From assembly GCF_004745825.1 (NCBI RefSeq), contig NZ_SRLA01000001.1, positions 1,054,001-1,118,000 of the forward strand: a stretch of 64,000 bases of DNA, given 5' to 3'. This document shows positions 8,419 to 16,998 of the stretch, one piece after another. The stretch comes from Hymenobacter fodinae. Lineage in GTDB: Bacteria > Bacteroidota > Bacteroidia > Cytophagales > Hymenobacteraceae. A program made the position numbers and the translations under genes. Under the pieces are notes generated by a model. It did no database searches, was not told the DNA's origin, and saw only the letters and a list, made by a program, of their open reading frames with translations. How positions within the stretch are numbered: position 1 is the stretch's first letter; every line of letters starts with the position of its first letter.

Positions 8419-8450
8419 AAAAAAAAAGCGACCCAGACGGAGTCGCTTTT
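8419..8450 (-). terminator. Terminator after the DUF3108 gene
   Basis: AAAAGCGAC pairs with GTCGCTTTT. A nine-base T run follows on the minus strand. It separates the DUF3108 gene from the response regulator gene. Confidence 0.85.
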
Positions 8451-8458
8451 AGGCAGAG

Positions 8459-9286
8459 TCAATTTTTAGCTACCAGATTCAGACGGTTTCGCAGGCCTTG
8501 ATATTTATACATATCAACTTTTACAGCCCCCAATACCAGTTCTGCCTGAATCAGCACCGGAATTTTATTACGGTCGTCGGAGAGGTATACCGAGACGGCA
8601 TTTTCTCCGCGGAAGAGTTTATTGTCGGGCATTTTCGGGACGAGCCGGATGGCGCGGATGGCACCTGCTTTGGTTTCAACGGTTTCTCGGCCTTTGTAAA
8701 TCACATCCATGTTGAAGACTTCCTCATCAAAGAACCCCTGTACCTTGATAATTTCTCCCACCTTCCGTTGGTCGTAGTTGAGAGTGCGAAGGTAATAAAA
8801 GCCGCTGACGATGTCCTGAACGTTATTTGGAGTTTTGAAAGTGCCCCGTTTCACGTCATTCTTGTTCCGCTTGTGGCTTTCGACGGCGGCCACATCCCGG
8901 GCATGATCGAAGTCGACGGTTTCTTGCTTACGGTAATTCTTCTCCTCGATGTTGCGGAAAAAGCGCTGGGGCAAGATGCTGGTGGTATCGATGTAAGACC
9001 GCCACGTGTCCCGAATACGCAGAAAATAATCGAAGGAGCCCGTGGTACGCCCCGTGACGGTAGCCCGGAAGCAAGGGCGCTCATTCACGCGGTGAATGTT
9101 ATCAGCCAGCTCAATAGTAGCTTCAGCCGCGTTGATCAGGCCGTAATGCACTTTGTACTGTAGCACTTCGCCTTTGGCAAAGCTATTATTCGGGATAGTA
9201 CGCGTCGCATCGGAAGGCCCAAAAGCAGTTAGCAGTGCCGCTAACGGCAGAAGAAGTGAAGGAAAAAGGAACCAGCGGCGAGTCAT
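8459..9286 (-). CDS. DUF3108 periplasmic protein
   Basis: A 275-residue exported protein with an N-terminal signal peptide (FLFPSLLLPLAALLTAF). The body matches the DUF3108 pattern: FAKGEVLQYKVHYGLINAAEA at the start, DIVSGFYYLRTL in the middle and AVSVYLSDDRNKIPVLIQAEL near the end. The family is predicted to form a beta-sandwich in the periplasm, and its role is unknown. It has its own terminator and a -7 box at 9339-9346, so it is probably monocistronic. Confidence 0.85.
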   Translation of the reverse strand: MTRRWFLFPSLLLPLAALLTAFGPSDATRTIPNNSFAKGEVLQYKVHYGLINAAEATIELADNIHRVNERPCFRATVTGRTTGSFDYFLRIRDTWRSYIDTTSILPQRFFRNIEEKNYRKQETVDFDHARDVAAVESHKRNKNDVKRGTFKTPNNVQDIVSGFYYLRTLNYDQRKVGEIIKVQGFFDEEVFNMDVIYKGRETVETKAGAIRAIRLVPKMPDNKLFRGENAVSVYLSDDRNKIPVLIQAELVLGAVKVDMYKYQGLRNRLNLVAKN

Positions 9287-9338
9287 GTAATAACGGCGAA
9301 ATAGGATATAGCCGGTGCCTTCTCAAATGCGATGCCAG

Positions 9339-9346
9339 CAAAGATA
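9339..9346 (-). promoter_or_regulatory. Probable -7 box for the DUF3108 gene
   Basis: TATCTTTG on the minus strand, about 50 bases before the ATG at 9286. No TTTG at the -33 position. Confidence 0.4.
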
Positions 9347-9432
9347 ATGGATTCAACCCGGGCATGAATACGTCTCTACGGAAAGCTCACGAAGATTGGT
9401 TTTAGCAGCTGCAAACTAGCAATAAGCTGCAC

Positions 9433-9470
9433 AAAAAAAGACCCCGCCTGTATATCGGCGGGGTCTTTTA
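9433..9470 (-). terminator. Terminator after recA
   Basis: AAAGACCCCGCC pairs with GGCGGGGTCTTT around a short loop. A T run follows on the minus strand, 20 bases beyond the recA stop. Confidence 0.9.
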
Positions 9471-9490
9471 CATTGCTAAGCACAAGTGGC

Positions 9491-10579
9491 CTACAGCTCT
9501 ACGGTGTCGTCGTCGTCGAGGGTGCGGTCTTCCGGAATAGCCGCCAGAGCAGCTTCCGGCTCCCCTTTCACCATGGCGCGAATTTGCGCCTCGATTTTAT
9601 CGGCTAACTCTGGGTTATCCTGCAGAATGGTTTTAACACCTTCGCGACCCTGGCCCAAGCGGTTGCCATCGTACGAGAACCACGAGCCCGACTTGGCGAT
9701 AATGCCCATGTCTACGCCCAGGTCCAGAATCTCGCCTACTTTCGAAATGCCTTCGTTGTAGATGATATCGAACTCAATCACTTTGAAGGGAGGAGCAACT
9801 TTGTTCTTCACCACCTTCACCTTGGTGCGGTTACCGGTTACGTTGTCCTTGTCTTCCTTGATCTGGCCAATCCGACGGATGTCGAGACGTACCGAAGCGT
9901 AGAATTTCAGGGCGTTACCACCGGTAGTGGTTTCGGGCGAGCCGAACATTACACCGATCTTCTCACGCAGCTGGTTAATGAAGATGCAGAGGCAGTTGGT
10001 TTTGTTGATGGTACCGGTGAGCTTCCGCAGCGCCTGCGACATCAGACGAGCGTGCAGACCCACTTTCGAGTCGCCCATATCGCCTTCCAGTTCGCCTTTC
10101 GGCACCAGTGCAGCTACAGAGTCAATTACGATGATGTCGATGGCACCTGAGGAAATCAGCTGATCGGCAATTTCCAGAGCTTGCTCACCATTATCGGGCT
10201 GTGCAATCAGCAGGTTTTCGGTATCGATGCCCAGCTTCTTGGCGTACAGCGGGTCGAAGGCGTGCTCGGCGTCGATGAAGGCCGCGATGCCGCCTTTCTT
10301 CTGCGCCTCAGCAATTGCGTGCATGGTCAGGGTCGTCTTACCCGACGATTCTGGGCCGTAGATTTCCACTACGCGGCCTTTTGGTAGGCCACCCACACCC
10401 AGGGCAATATCCAGACCCAGCGAACCGGTGCTGATGACTTCGACGTCCATCACCTTGTTGTCGCTGAGCTTCATCACGGTGCCTTTGCCGTAGTTCTTGT
10501 CCAGCTTGTCCAGCGTCAGCTGGAGGGCTTTCATTTTCTCGGCGTTGGCGTTGACGGCCTTGTCAGTGGTTGCAGCCAT
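9491..10579 (-). CDS. recA: Recombinase RecA
   Basis: RecA polymerises on single-stranded DNA for strand exchange and stimulates LexA-type cleavage. The 362-residue product has Walker [10 protein letters not shown] (75-83), Walker [11 protein letters not shown], the L1 loop region [16 protein letters not shown] and L2 [25 protein letters not shown]. An acidic tail ends the protein (DDDDTVEL). Length and order are standard. No SOS operator could be recognised upstream. The stop TAG sits in GTAGGCCACT, a one-base variant of the iterated motif. Confidence 0.98.
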   Translation of the reverse strand: MAATTDKAVNANAEKMKALQLTLDKLDKNYGKGTVMKLSDNKVMDVEVISTGSLGLDIALGVGGLPKGRVVEIYGPESSGKTTLTMHAIAEAQKKGGIAAFIDAEHAFDPLYAKKLGIDTENLLIAQPDNGEQALEIADQLISSGAIDIIVIDSVAALVPKGELEGDMGDSKVGLHARLMSQALRKLTGTINKTNCLCIFINQLREKIGVMFGSPETTTGGNALKFYASVRLDIRRIGQIKEDKDNVTGNRTKVKVVKNKVAPPFKVIEFDIIYNEGISKVGEILDLGVDMGIIAKSGSWFSYDGNRLGQGREGVKTILQDNPELADKIEAQIRAMVKGEPEAALAAIPEDRTLDDDDTVEL

Positions 10580-10779
10580 ACTTCTATAGAGGGGGTTATT
10601 GAGAAATGCTTCTTAGGTTTGGTGAATGTAGCCCTTTTGACTGGCTCGCGCAATGTGGCGAGTGGCCTAGTGGAGCTGCATTGCTAGCCCCTTTTCGGGC
10701 CGGCTCATGGTAACGCCGCCGGGCTATATTTTGTGCCCACAATGCTAAAAAAATTCGTCGGTTTTAGGATGTTTTTTCT

Positions 10780-11949
10780 GTGCTAAAATTTTTAGGAAAC
10801 AGCCCCTTTTCTACCTTCCTGATACTGACCTTAGTAGCGTGGCTGAGTGGCCTAGAGCCAGCTTGCGCGCAGCTAGACAACCGAGCCTTTACGCGACCCA
10901 TGCCCTTGGGCCCAGCGTATGAGCACCAATTGCGCCTAGACGTAGAAGGCTTCCTGTTCAACAAAGACAACGAGTACTTTAATAAGATTGACCCCGGCCT
11001 GACCTACTTTGGAGCGCAGCTGGCGCCCCGGTTGGTGTATTTTCCGTCGGACCATCTGCGGCTGGAAGCAGGTGTTTTCTTATGGAAGGACTACGGCACC
11101 CCCCGGCTGCGGCAAGTACGCCCGTTGTTTACTGTACGGTACCAGCAGGGGCGCCACAGCCTGCTGTTTGGCAACATTCAGGGCAACCTCTACCACGGCT
11201 ACATTGAGCCGATGTTTGACTTCGAGCGCGTGATTACGAACCGCTTGGAAGAAGGTACTCAGTACTTGTATCAGTCGCCACGTACCAACCTTGATGCCTG
11301 GGTGAATTGGCAGCGTCAGCAGTACCGCTACAGCAACTTTCAGGAAGAAGTGGCTGGTGGTCTGACGGCGGAGCACCGGCTACTCAACGACTCAGCAGAG
11401 TGGGTGGTAGGCCTGCCGTTTCAGTTTACGGCTACTCATCGAGGTGGCCAGATTGACACCATTGATAAACCCCTGCAAACGCTGTTTAACGCGGCTACTG
11501 GCCTACGTGTGCGCCGGGCGTTGCCCTACAACTTTGTGTCGGCCGTGCACTTCGACGGTTACGTGACGTATTTCCACGATTATTCTTTTACTAAAGAATT
11601 GCCCTTCCAGAGCGGAACAGGGCTATACCTCAACGCAGGGGTAGATACCAAGCTGTCTACCGTGCAAGTGGCCTACTGGCATGGCAACGGGTACATTTCG
11701 CCTTTGGGTGGGCGCCTATATCGCTCCATATCTGTCTCGCCGGCTGACCCCGATTACGTAGAGCGGCAGAGGCAGCTGCTGATTTTGCGCGTACTGCGTG
11801 ACTACCGCTTGCCCGGCAACCTCATCCTGACCACGCGCTTTGAGCCGCTCTACGACTTGAACAACGGACTGTTTGACTTCTCCTTTGCCCTGTACATGAA
11901 CTTCAACCAGAGCTTTCTGCTCAAGAAGTTGCGGCACGACGCAAACTAG
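10780..11949 (+). CDS. Predicted outer-membrane beta-barrel protein
   Basis: A 389-residue protein. Start is GTG 10780, because the in-frame sequence immediately encodes a signal peptide (FLILTLVAWLSGLEPACA) with cleavage before QLDNRAF. The mature part has many alternating aromatic/polar strands (for example GVFLWKDYG, HSLLFGNIQG, LILTTRFEPLYD) and no helices. This fits an outer-membrane barrel of about 14-16 strands. I do not recognise a named family. It stands alone between divergently oriented recA and a convergent acetyltransferase gene. A TATATTTTG string near 10727 could be its -7 box. Confidence 0.65.
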   Translation: MLKFLGNSPFSTFLILTLVAWLSGLEPACAQLDNRAFTRPMPLGPAYEHQLRLDVEGFLFNKDNEYFNKIDPGLTYFGAQLAPRLVYFPSDHLRLEAGVFLWKDYGTPRLRQVRPLFTVRYQQGRHSLLFGNIQGNLYHGYIEPMFDFERVITNRLEEGTQYLYQSPRTNLDAWVNWQRQQYRYSNFQEEVAGGLTAEHRLLNDSAEWVVGLPFQFTATHRGGQIDTIDKPLQTLFNAATGLRVRRALPYNFVSAVHFDGYVTYFHDYSFTKELPFQSGTGLYLNAGVDTKLSTVQVAYWHGNGYISPLGGRLYRSISVSPADPDYVERQRQLLILRVLRDYRLPGNLILTTRFEPLYDLNNGLFDFSFALYMNFNQSFLLKKLRHDAN

Positions 11950-11981
11950 TGGCCTACGGACCGGTGCACCTGATTAGAGCT

Positions 11982-12560
11982 CTACCTAGTCTCCTCCCGC
12001 CTTCGAATGTAGTAGCGGATAGAGCGGTCCGCACAGGGTTGGAGCAGGCGTGGCCGCGGTGGCAGAGGCGTAAAGGCAGCTGATTCAGCTACGGCACAGC
12101 TGCGCGGGTTATCGGCGCGGCAGCGGATAAGCAGCCGCTCAGCCCTTAGCGTGGTAAACCCAAAGGGCACTATCGCGGCCAAAGCCTCGCGGGCGTAGCC
12201 GTGTCCTTCAGCTGCAGCCGAAAGATAGTACCCTATTTCGGCGGAAATAGGGGTGGTCCAGTTCGGCTTGAGGCTAATGTCGCCGAGGTACGCCTGGGTT
12301 TGCGTGTGCCAGATGCCGAATACATATAAGCGGCCGGCTTGCCAGTCTTGCGCAAACATAGCCAGCACCGTTGCTGCGTCGGGTAAGTGTTGCACGCTGG
12401 CCTCCCGGTTGGGAAAAGCGGGGCGTAGGCGCGGGCGGTCCTCGTCAATTACTTGAAAGAATGCGGCCTGATCGGAGGGCAGGTAGGGGCGTAGCGTGAG
12501 CCGGGCTGATAGCAGCGGGGTGTGAGCAGGAGCACGAAGAGGCGGTGAGGCGGCGTACAT
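11982..12560 (-). CDS. GNAT-family N-acetyltransferase, RimJ/RimL-like
   Basis: The 192-residue product matches the RimJ/RimL-type GNAT fold: RLTLRPYLPSDQAAFFQVI at the start, GDISLKPN (beta 4), EIGYYLSAAAEGHGYAREAL with the acetyl-CoA pyrophosphate loop (QxxGxA-like, here AEGHGYA), and RLLIRCRADNPRSCAVAE. These enzymes acetylate protein N-termini or small amines; the substrate is unknown. The C-terminal 25 residues are Arg/Pro-rich and less typical. It is convergent with the barrel gene at 10780. Confidence 0.82.
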   Translation of the reverse strand: MYAASPPLRAPAHTPLLSARLTLRPYLPSDQAAFFQVIDEDRPRLRPAFPNREASVQHLPDAATVLAMFAQDWQAGRLYVFGIWHTQTQAYLGDISLKPNWTTPISAEIGYYLSAAAEGHGYAREALAAIVPFGFTTLRAERLLIRCRADNPRSCAVAESAAFTPLPPRPRLLQPCADRSIRYYIRRREETR

Positions 12561-12753
12561 GATTTTGGGCAGTTGCCGGCCAAACGTCCGGGGAATAAGC
12601 CACAGAAGGCAAAGTGGTTGCTACGTGACCTACGCAACAAAAACCTGTCGGGCTGCACTTCGTTCAGGAAAATGGCTCTGCTGCCTCTGGGCAGGCTGAG
12701 CTGGGCGTAGGCCAGTTGCCGCGCTGCATTTTATCACTCAATCATTTACTCCG

Positions 12754-13638
12754 ATGAAAGGAAGACTTGAAAATAAAGTAGCTATTGTAACCGGCGGTGG
12801 TTCCGGTATTGGAGAAGCCATCAGCAAGAAGTTTGCTCGTGAAGGCGCGGCCGTGGTAGTAGTAGGCCTAGACTCTGACCCAGTACGCGAAGTGGTAGAT
12901 GAAATCTTGGCTGAGGGAGGCCGTGCTATTGGGTACCTCGCCGACATCTCCTTGGAAGAAGCCGCCGAATCGTGCGTGAAAGCGGCTGTGAAAGAGTTTG
13001 GCAAACTGGACATCCTGGTAAACAATGCCGGCGCTTTCCCAACAACTTCCACCATTGATAAATATCCGCTGGAAGCTTTTGAGTACATGATTAAGAACAA
13101 CATCTACTCGAACTTCATGATGACCAAGGCGGCCATTCCGCACCTGCAGAAAACGCACGGCAACATTGTGTCAGCCGGCTCCGAAGCTGGCCATATGGGC
13201 GAGCCTCAGAACACACCCTACGGTGGCACCAAAGGCTTTGTGCACGCTTTTCAAAAGGGTGTGGCAGTAGAGCAGGCTAAGTTTGGTGTGCGCTCCAACA
13301 TTGTTGGCCCCGGCCCAATCGATACGGCCTGGACTCATAAGGAAACGGGCCCCATGGATGCTAAAATGGAAAAATTAACCACGCAAGGCGTACCTATGGG
13401 CCGCCGTGGTACGCCAGAAGAAGTAGCCAACGTCTACCTATTCTTAGCTTCGGATGAGGCGAGCTTCGTCACGGGCTCTATCTATTATGTAGATGGGGGC
13501 GTAACCGTATCTAAAGGCCCGCACGGCGATGAAGTGCCTAGCCACCTCAAGAAGGAGCCCGTTGGTGAGCTTGACCTCAAGCACTCCAAAGACGGCAATA
13601 CCAAGGTGCGCAAAGAGGCACTGGCTTCCATGTCATAG
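12754..13638 (+). CDS. Short-chain dehydrogenase/reductase
   Basis: NAD(P)-dependent SDR of 294 residues. It has the nucleotide-binding TGGGSGIGEA (about 14-23), the NNAG motif and the catalytic Tyr-x-x-x-Lys (YGGTK). The C-terminal EEVANVYLFLASDEASFVTGS plus YYVDGG is standard for classical SDRs. After the catalytic fold there is a 40-residue hydrophilic tail that is not part of the core. Substrate unknown. Monocistronic, with a strong terminator at 13661-13702. Confidence 0.9.
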   Translation: MKGRLENKVAIVTGGGSGIGEAISKKFAREGAAVVVVGLDSDPVREVVDEILAEGGRAIGYLADISLEEAAESCVKAAVKEFGKLDILVNNAGAFPTTSTIDKYPLEAFEYMIKNNIYSNFMMTKAAIPHLQKTHGNIVSAGSEAGHMGEPQNTPYGGTKGFVHAFQKGVAVEQAKFGVRSNIVGPGPIDTAWTHKETGPMDAKMEKLTTQGVPMGRRGTPEEVANVYLFLASDEASFVTGSIYYVDGGVTVSKGPHGDEVPSHLKKEPVGELDLKHSKDGNTKVRKEALASMS

Positions 13639-13660
13639 TGCGGGAAAACCATAGCGCAAT

Positions 13661-13702
13661 AAAACAAAAGCGCCGCTTCTGCAGAAGTGGCGCTTTTGTT
13701 TT
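13661..13702 (+). terminator. Terminator after the SDR gene
   Basis: A long stem of AAAACAAAAGCGCC with GGCGCTTTTGTTTT, extended by GCTTCT/AGAAG. It lies 22 bases after the stop. Confidence 0.85.
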
Positions 13703-13737
13703 AGGTAGTGCAGGCAGGTGGCTAGGCCACTCCCTGA

Positions 13738-14175
13738 CTATTTCTGCAAGGCAATACCGTTGCCCGAACGAGACTGTGGTGGGCTGCCCAAGGCGTGCTG
13801 GGTGCGCATCACGTTTACAAGGCGAGCGGCTTCATTGAAAAACTCCAGGCGACGGATCAGCATTTCCTTGGTGAGCACTCGGCCTTCGGGCGTCCGCATC
13901 ATGGCCTTTTTGTCTTCCAGAATGCGGCGCATTGTAGCCTCGGTAGCCGACTCATGCTGCAGGTACTGGGCAGCAAATTCGCGGATGGTATCGAGGCCCT
14001 GGGTGGTAAGGCGAAAATGCTCGCCCCCTTGGTTGAGGACTTCGCACAGCACATATACCTCAATGGGCAACGACGTGGGAAGATGGGTGGTGCGAACATT
14101 GAGGCCTGCATCCAGCGCATCAAGAATGATTCGGACGTTGCGCTCAAACTGCTGGTAGTAACCGGCTGCTTCCAT
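13738..14175 (-). CDS. Conserved-looking hypothetical protein downstream of MoxR
   Basis: 145 residues, no signal peptide and no membrane segment. Predicted largely helical (FERNVRIILDALDAGL, TEATMRRILEDKKAMM). I do not recognise a family. It starts 82 bases after the end of the MoxR ATPase gene, on the same strand and with no terminator between, so the two are probably co-transcribed. A role linked to MoxR is only inferred from position. Confidence 0.65.
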   Translation of the reverse strand: MEAAGYYQQFERNVRIILDALDAGLNVRTTHLPTSLPIEVYVLCEVLNQGGEHFRLTTQGLDTIREFAAQYLQHESATEATMRRILEDKKAMMRTPEGRVLTKEMLIRRLEFFNEAARLVNVMRTQHALGSPPQSRSGNGIALQK

Positions 14176-14257
14176 ATGGGCTAGGGGACTTAAAAACTCA
14201 GGGACTTTGTAGGCTGCGCCTATACGTTGACTACACCTGTGGCCCCTGAGGCTCTAC

Positions 14258-15226
14258 TTATAAAAGTTCTTTTACAATCTGCTCTACGGTGATGCCTTCG
14301 GCTTCGGCCTTAAAGTTACGCACCAAACGGTGGCGCAAAATGGGCAAGGCCACGGCTTTCACGTCTTCAATATCGGGCGAATATTTGCCGTTGAGCAGCG
14401 CGTTGCACTTGGCTCCTACAATTAGGTGCTGAGAAGCCCGCGGGCCAGCTCCCCATTCCAGCAGTTGCGTGGCGCGGGCGCCAGCCCGGTCGGTGTTAGG
14501 GCGGGTTTTATGCACTAGGCCTACGGCATACTCCACTACGTTATCGGCCACGGGCACGCGGCGCACCAGCTGCTGGTAGGCCTGGATTTCATCGGCGTGC
14601 AGAATCTTGGAGACTGTGGGTTTGGTATCGGAGGTGGTGTTCTTCACAATTTGCAGTTCCGCCTCATAGCTGGGGTAGCCCAACTCAATATTGAACATAA
14701 AGCGGTCAAGCTGCGCTTCGGGCAAGGGGTATGTACCTTCTTGCTCAATGGGGTTTTGCGTAGCCAGTACAAAGAACGGCCGCTCTAGTGGGTAGCGTTT
14801 ACCAGCCACCGTCACAGCGTATTCCTGCATGCTTTCCAGTAGGGCCGCCTGCGTTTTGGGCGGCGTCCGGTTGATTTCGTCGGCCAGCACGATGTTGGCG
14901 AAGATAGGGCCCGGTACAAAGTGGAAGTCGCGTTGCTGATTTAGCGTCTCGGAGCCCACAATGTCGGAGGGCATCAGGTCGGGCGTGAACTGCACCCGGT
15001 TGAAGGAAAGATCTAGCGAGTCGGCAATGGTCTGAATCAGCAGCGTTTTGGCTAAGCCAGGAACTCCCACTAGCAAGCAATGGCCTTGCGAGAATACGGC
15101 CGTCAGCACCAGCTTTACCACTTCATCCTGCCCAATAATCACCTTGCCAATTTCCTGACGCAACGTGCGGTACGCCTGCGCCAGCGAGTCGGCGGCTTCT
15201 TTATCTGATGCGAATGTTCTAGCCAT
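14258..15226 (-). CDS. MoxR-family AAA ATPase
   Basis: A 322-residue MoxR-type AAA+ chaperone-like ATPase. Walker A is GVPGLAKT, Walker B is IVLADEINRTPPKTQAALLE, and the sensor motif is FFVLATQNPIEQEGTYPLPEAQLDRF. The family usually acts with von Willebrand domain proteins to mature enzymes or complexes, often next to bat genes in Bacteroidota. Here no VWA partner is adjacent, and batD lies 36 kb away in this window. Followed by a hypothetical gene on the same strand. Confidence 0.93.
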   Translation of the reverse strand: MARTFASDKEAADSLAQAYRTLRQEIGKVIIGQDEVVKLVLTAVFSQGHCLLVGVPGLAKTLLIQTIADSLDLSFNRVQFTPDLMPSDIVGSETLNQQRDFHFVPGPIFANIVLADEINRTPPKTQAALLESMQEYAVTVAGKRYPLERPFFVLATQNPIEQEGTYPLPEAQLDRFMFNIELGYPSYEAELQIVKNTTSDTKPTVSKILHADEIQAYQQLVRRVPVADNVVEYAVGLVHKTRPNTDRAGARATQLLEWGAGPRASQHLIVGAKCNALLNGKYSPDIEDVKAVALPILRHRLVRNFKAEAEGITVEQIVKELL

Positions 15227-15296
15227 AGATAAGTATGAAGAAGAGAAGTGAGGAGACGCCCATCAGGGGGCGGTAGCTACATACGCGGCTTAAAAC

Positions 15297-15337
15297 AATA
15301 AAAGACATGAGAAGCCCTGCTTCCCATGTCTTTTATT
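15297..15337 (-). terminator. Terminator after the SurA-like gene
   Basis: AATAAAAGACATG pairs with CATGTCTTTTATT. It lies just downstream of the stop at 15349 on the minus strand. Confidence 0.8.
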
Positions 15338-15348
15338 TCACTTCAATC

Positions 15349-16737
15349 TTAGTTAGAGGAGGTCAAGACCTGACAGTCAACATACTGCGGGTCTACTTCC
15401 AGATAGACAGTGTTGCGGTTGGCAGCAAACCACTCATCCAGCGCTTTATTCTTTTTCTCGTTGAGAGCCGCGGCAGCAATCTTCTGGTAGTCGTCGGTGA
15501 GGTTAGCCTGATGGGGCGGGGTGTTCGACTTCAACCACAGAATACGCATGGCGTCTTTGCCGTCGTCGGTGCGGTAAGGCATGGGCGGCGTGATGCTACC
15601 CACCTTCATGGTATCAATGGCGAAAAAGATAGCCGGATCGAGCTTGTCGAGGGGTAGGTAAGAGCTACCGTCTTGGCGGTTTGCAATGAGGCCACCGTTG
15701 CCGCTCGTCAGTTTGTCTTCGGAGTTATCCTTGGCGGCTTTAGCAAACGTAATGCTGTCGCTGAGGATGCGACGGCGAAGTTTGGTCAGTTCCTGAGCGG
15801 CTTCGTTGGCATCGGCAGCGCCGGTTTCAGGCTTCAGCAGAATATGACGCGTGCTGAAGCTGTCACCTTTGCGCTCAATCAGCTGGATGAGGTGGAAGCC
15901 AAACTGCGACTCTACAACTGGCGAAAGCTGGCCGGGCTCCAGGCGCAAGGCGGCCGCCTCGTACTCAGGCACCAACTCACGACGCTTAAAGAAACCTAAG
16001 TAACCACCTTCGGCCGCCGAACCGGGGTCTTGCGAAAACTGCTTAGCCAACGTCGCGAAATCTTCGCCGCCCTGAATACGGGCGCGCAGCTCATTCAGCT
16101 TAGCTTGGGCAGCTTGCTTGGCCTTGGTATTCGTTTTGGCAAACCGGATAATCTGGCCTACTTCCACTTCTGTAGAATAGTACGGCAAGCTATCCTTGGG
16201 AATACGGTTGAAGAACTGGCGCACCTCACGGGGAGTAACCGATACTTTGCCGGAAATTTTCTCCTGCATTTCCTGCTGCACCAATTGCTCTTTCACCTGC
16301 ACGCGCAGCTCTTCCTTGAGTTGCTTGACGGGTTTGTTGTAATACTCTTCGAGCTTCTTTTCCGAGCCGATCTGCTGGATGAAGTAGGCCATGCGACGGT
16401 CCAACTCGCTTCTCACCCGCGAGTCTTCCACCACTACGGAGTCAGTCTCGGCTTTGGCTAGCATGAGTTTGTTGAGGGCCAGGCTCTGCAGAATCTGGCA
16501 GCGCAGGTTGGGCGGCAGGGGCTTGCCCTCGGCGCGAGCCTGCTCCTGGGCGTAGAGGGCCTCTACGTCGGAGCGCAGGACAATCTGGTTATCGACCTTC
16601 GCGACAATGCCATCGAGAACCTGGCGGCCAACAGGGCGTCCCACGCCAAGCTGCGCGTGGCTAGCCGTAACGGATGCCGCCAGCAGGGCGGCACTCAGGA
16701 GCACCCCACGGGCCGACGTATGCAAAAAGTGAATCAT
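15349..16737 (-). CDS. SurA-like periplasmic peptidyl-prolyl isomerase
   Basis: A 462-residue chaperone for outer-membrane proteins. Start chosen at ATG 16737 because it gives a clean signal peptide (GVLLSAALLAASVTASHAQ); an upstream ATG at 16854 would bury it. A SurA N-terminal helical domain follows (DGIVAKVDNQIVLRSDVEAL). One clear parvulin domain lies at about 170-290 (FATLAKQFSQDPGSAAEGGYLG and ESQFGFHLIQLIERK), then a second, more diverged one starting SFSTRHILLKPE. It is the 3' member of a pair of parvulin genes, with 16999-19314 upstream. Confidence 0.9.
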   Translation of the reverse strand: MIHFLHTSARGVLLSAALLAASVTASHAQLGVGRPVGRQVLDGIVAKVDNQIVLRSDVEALYAQEQARAEGKPLPPNLRCQILQSLALNKLMLAKAETDSVVVEDSRVRSELDRRMAYFIQQIGSEKKLEEYYNKPVKQLKEELRVQVKEQLVQQEMQEKISGKVSVTPREVRQFFNRIPKDSLPYYSTEVEVGQIIRFAKTNTKAKQAAQAKLNELRARIQGGEDFATLAKQFSQDPGSAAEGGYLGFFKRRELVPEYEAAALRLEPGQLSPVVESQFGFHLIQLIERKGDSFSTRHILLKPETGAADANEAAQELTKLRRRILSDSITFAKAAKDNSEDKLTSGNGGLIANRQDGSSYLPLDKLDPAIFFAIDTMKVGSITPPMPYRTDDGKDAMRILWLKSNTPPHQANLTDDYQKIAAAALNEKKNKALDEWFAANRNTVYLEVDPQYVDCQVLTSSN

Positions 16738-16931
16738 GGAATCTTTACCAAGTAATGCCCACCGGAACACGTAAGCTCCGTAGGCCAGACAGCAGGCAAA
16801 ACGCCAAAAGCCGCCCGTAAATTTCATCATAAATACTTTCTCCGGCAAAAACAACCCAGCGCCTCGTTGGCGGCTGCGCGTTTGGGAGTAGAGCCAGGTG
16901 AGTGGCCTAGCGTTGCATCCCCTTAAAAGAA

Positions 16932-16973
16932 GATAGGAGCCTAAACGGGTTTTTAGTCCATTCGAGCTCCTAT
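16932..16973 (-). terminator. Weak terminator-like hairpin between the two parvulin genes
   Basis: GATAGGAGC pairs with GCTCCTATC around a 24-base loop. Only a short T stretch (TCTTTTAA) follows on the minus strand. It may attenuate transcription into the SurA-like gene. Confidence 0.45.
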
Positions 16974-16998
16974 CAACTGCTGAGGGCGTTCTAGGCCA

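Noticed and set aside
16738-16854. N-terminal extension of the SurA-like protein from ATG 16854
   Set aside because: It would place a signal peptide 40 residues inside the protein; ATG 16737 starts it directly.
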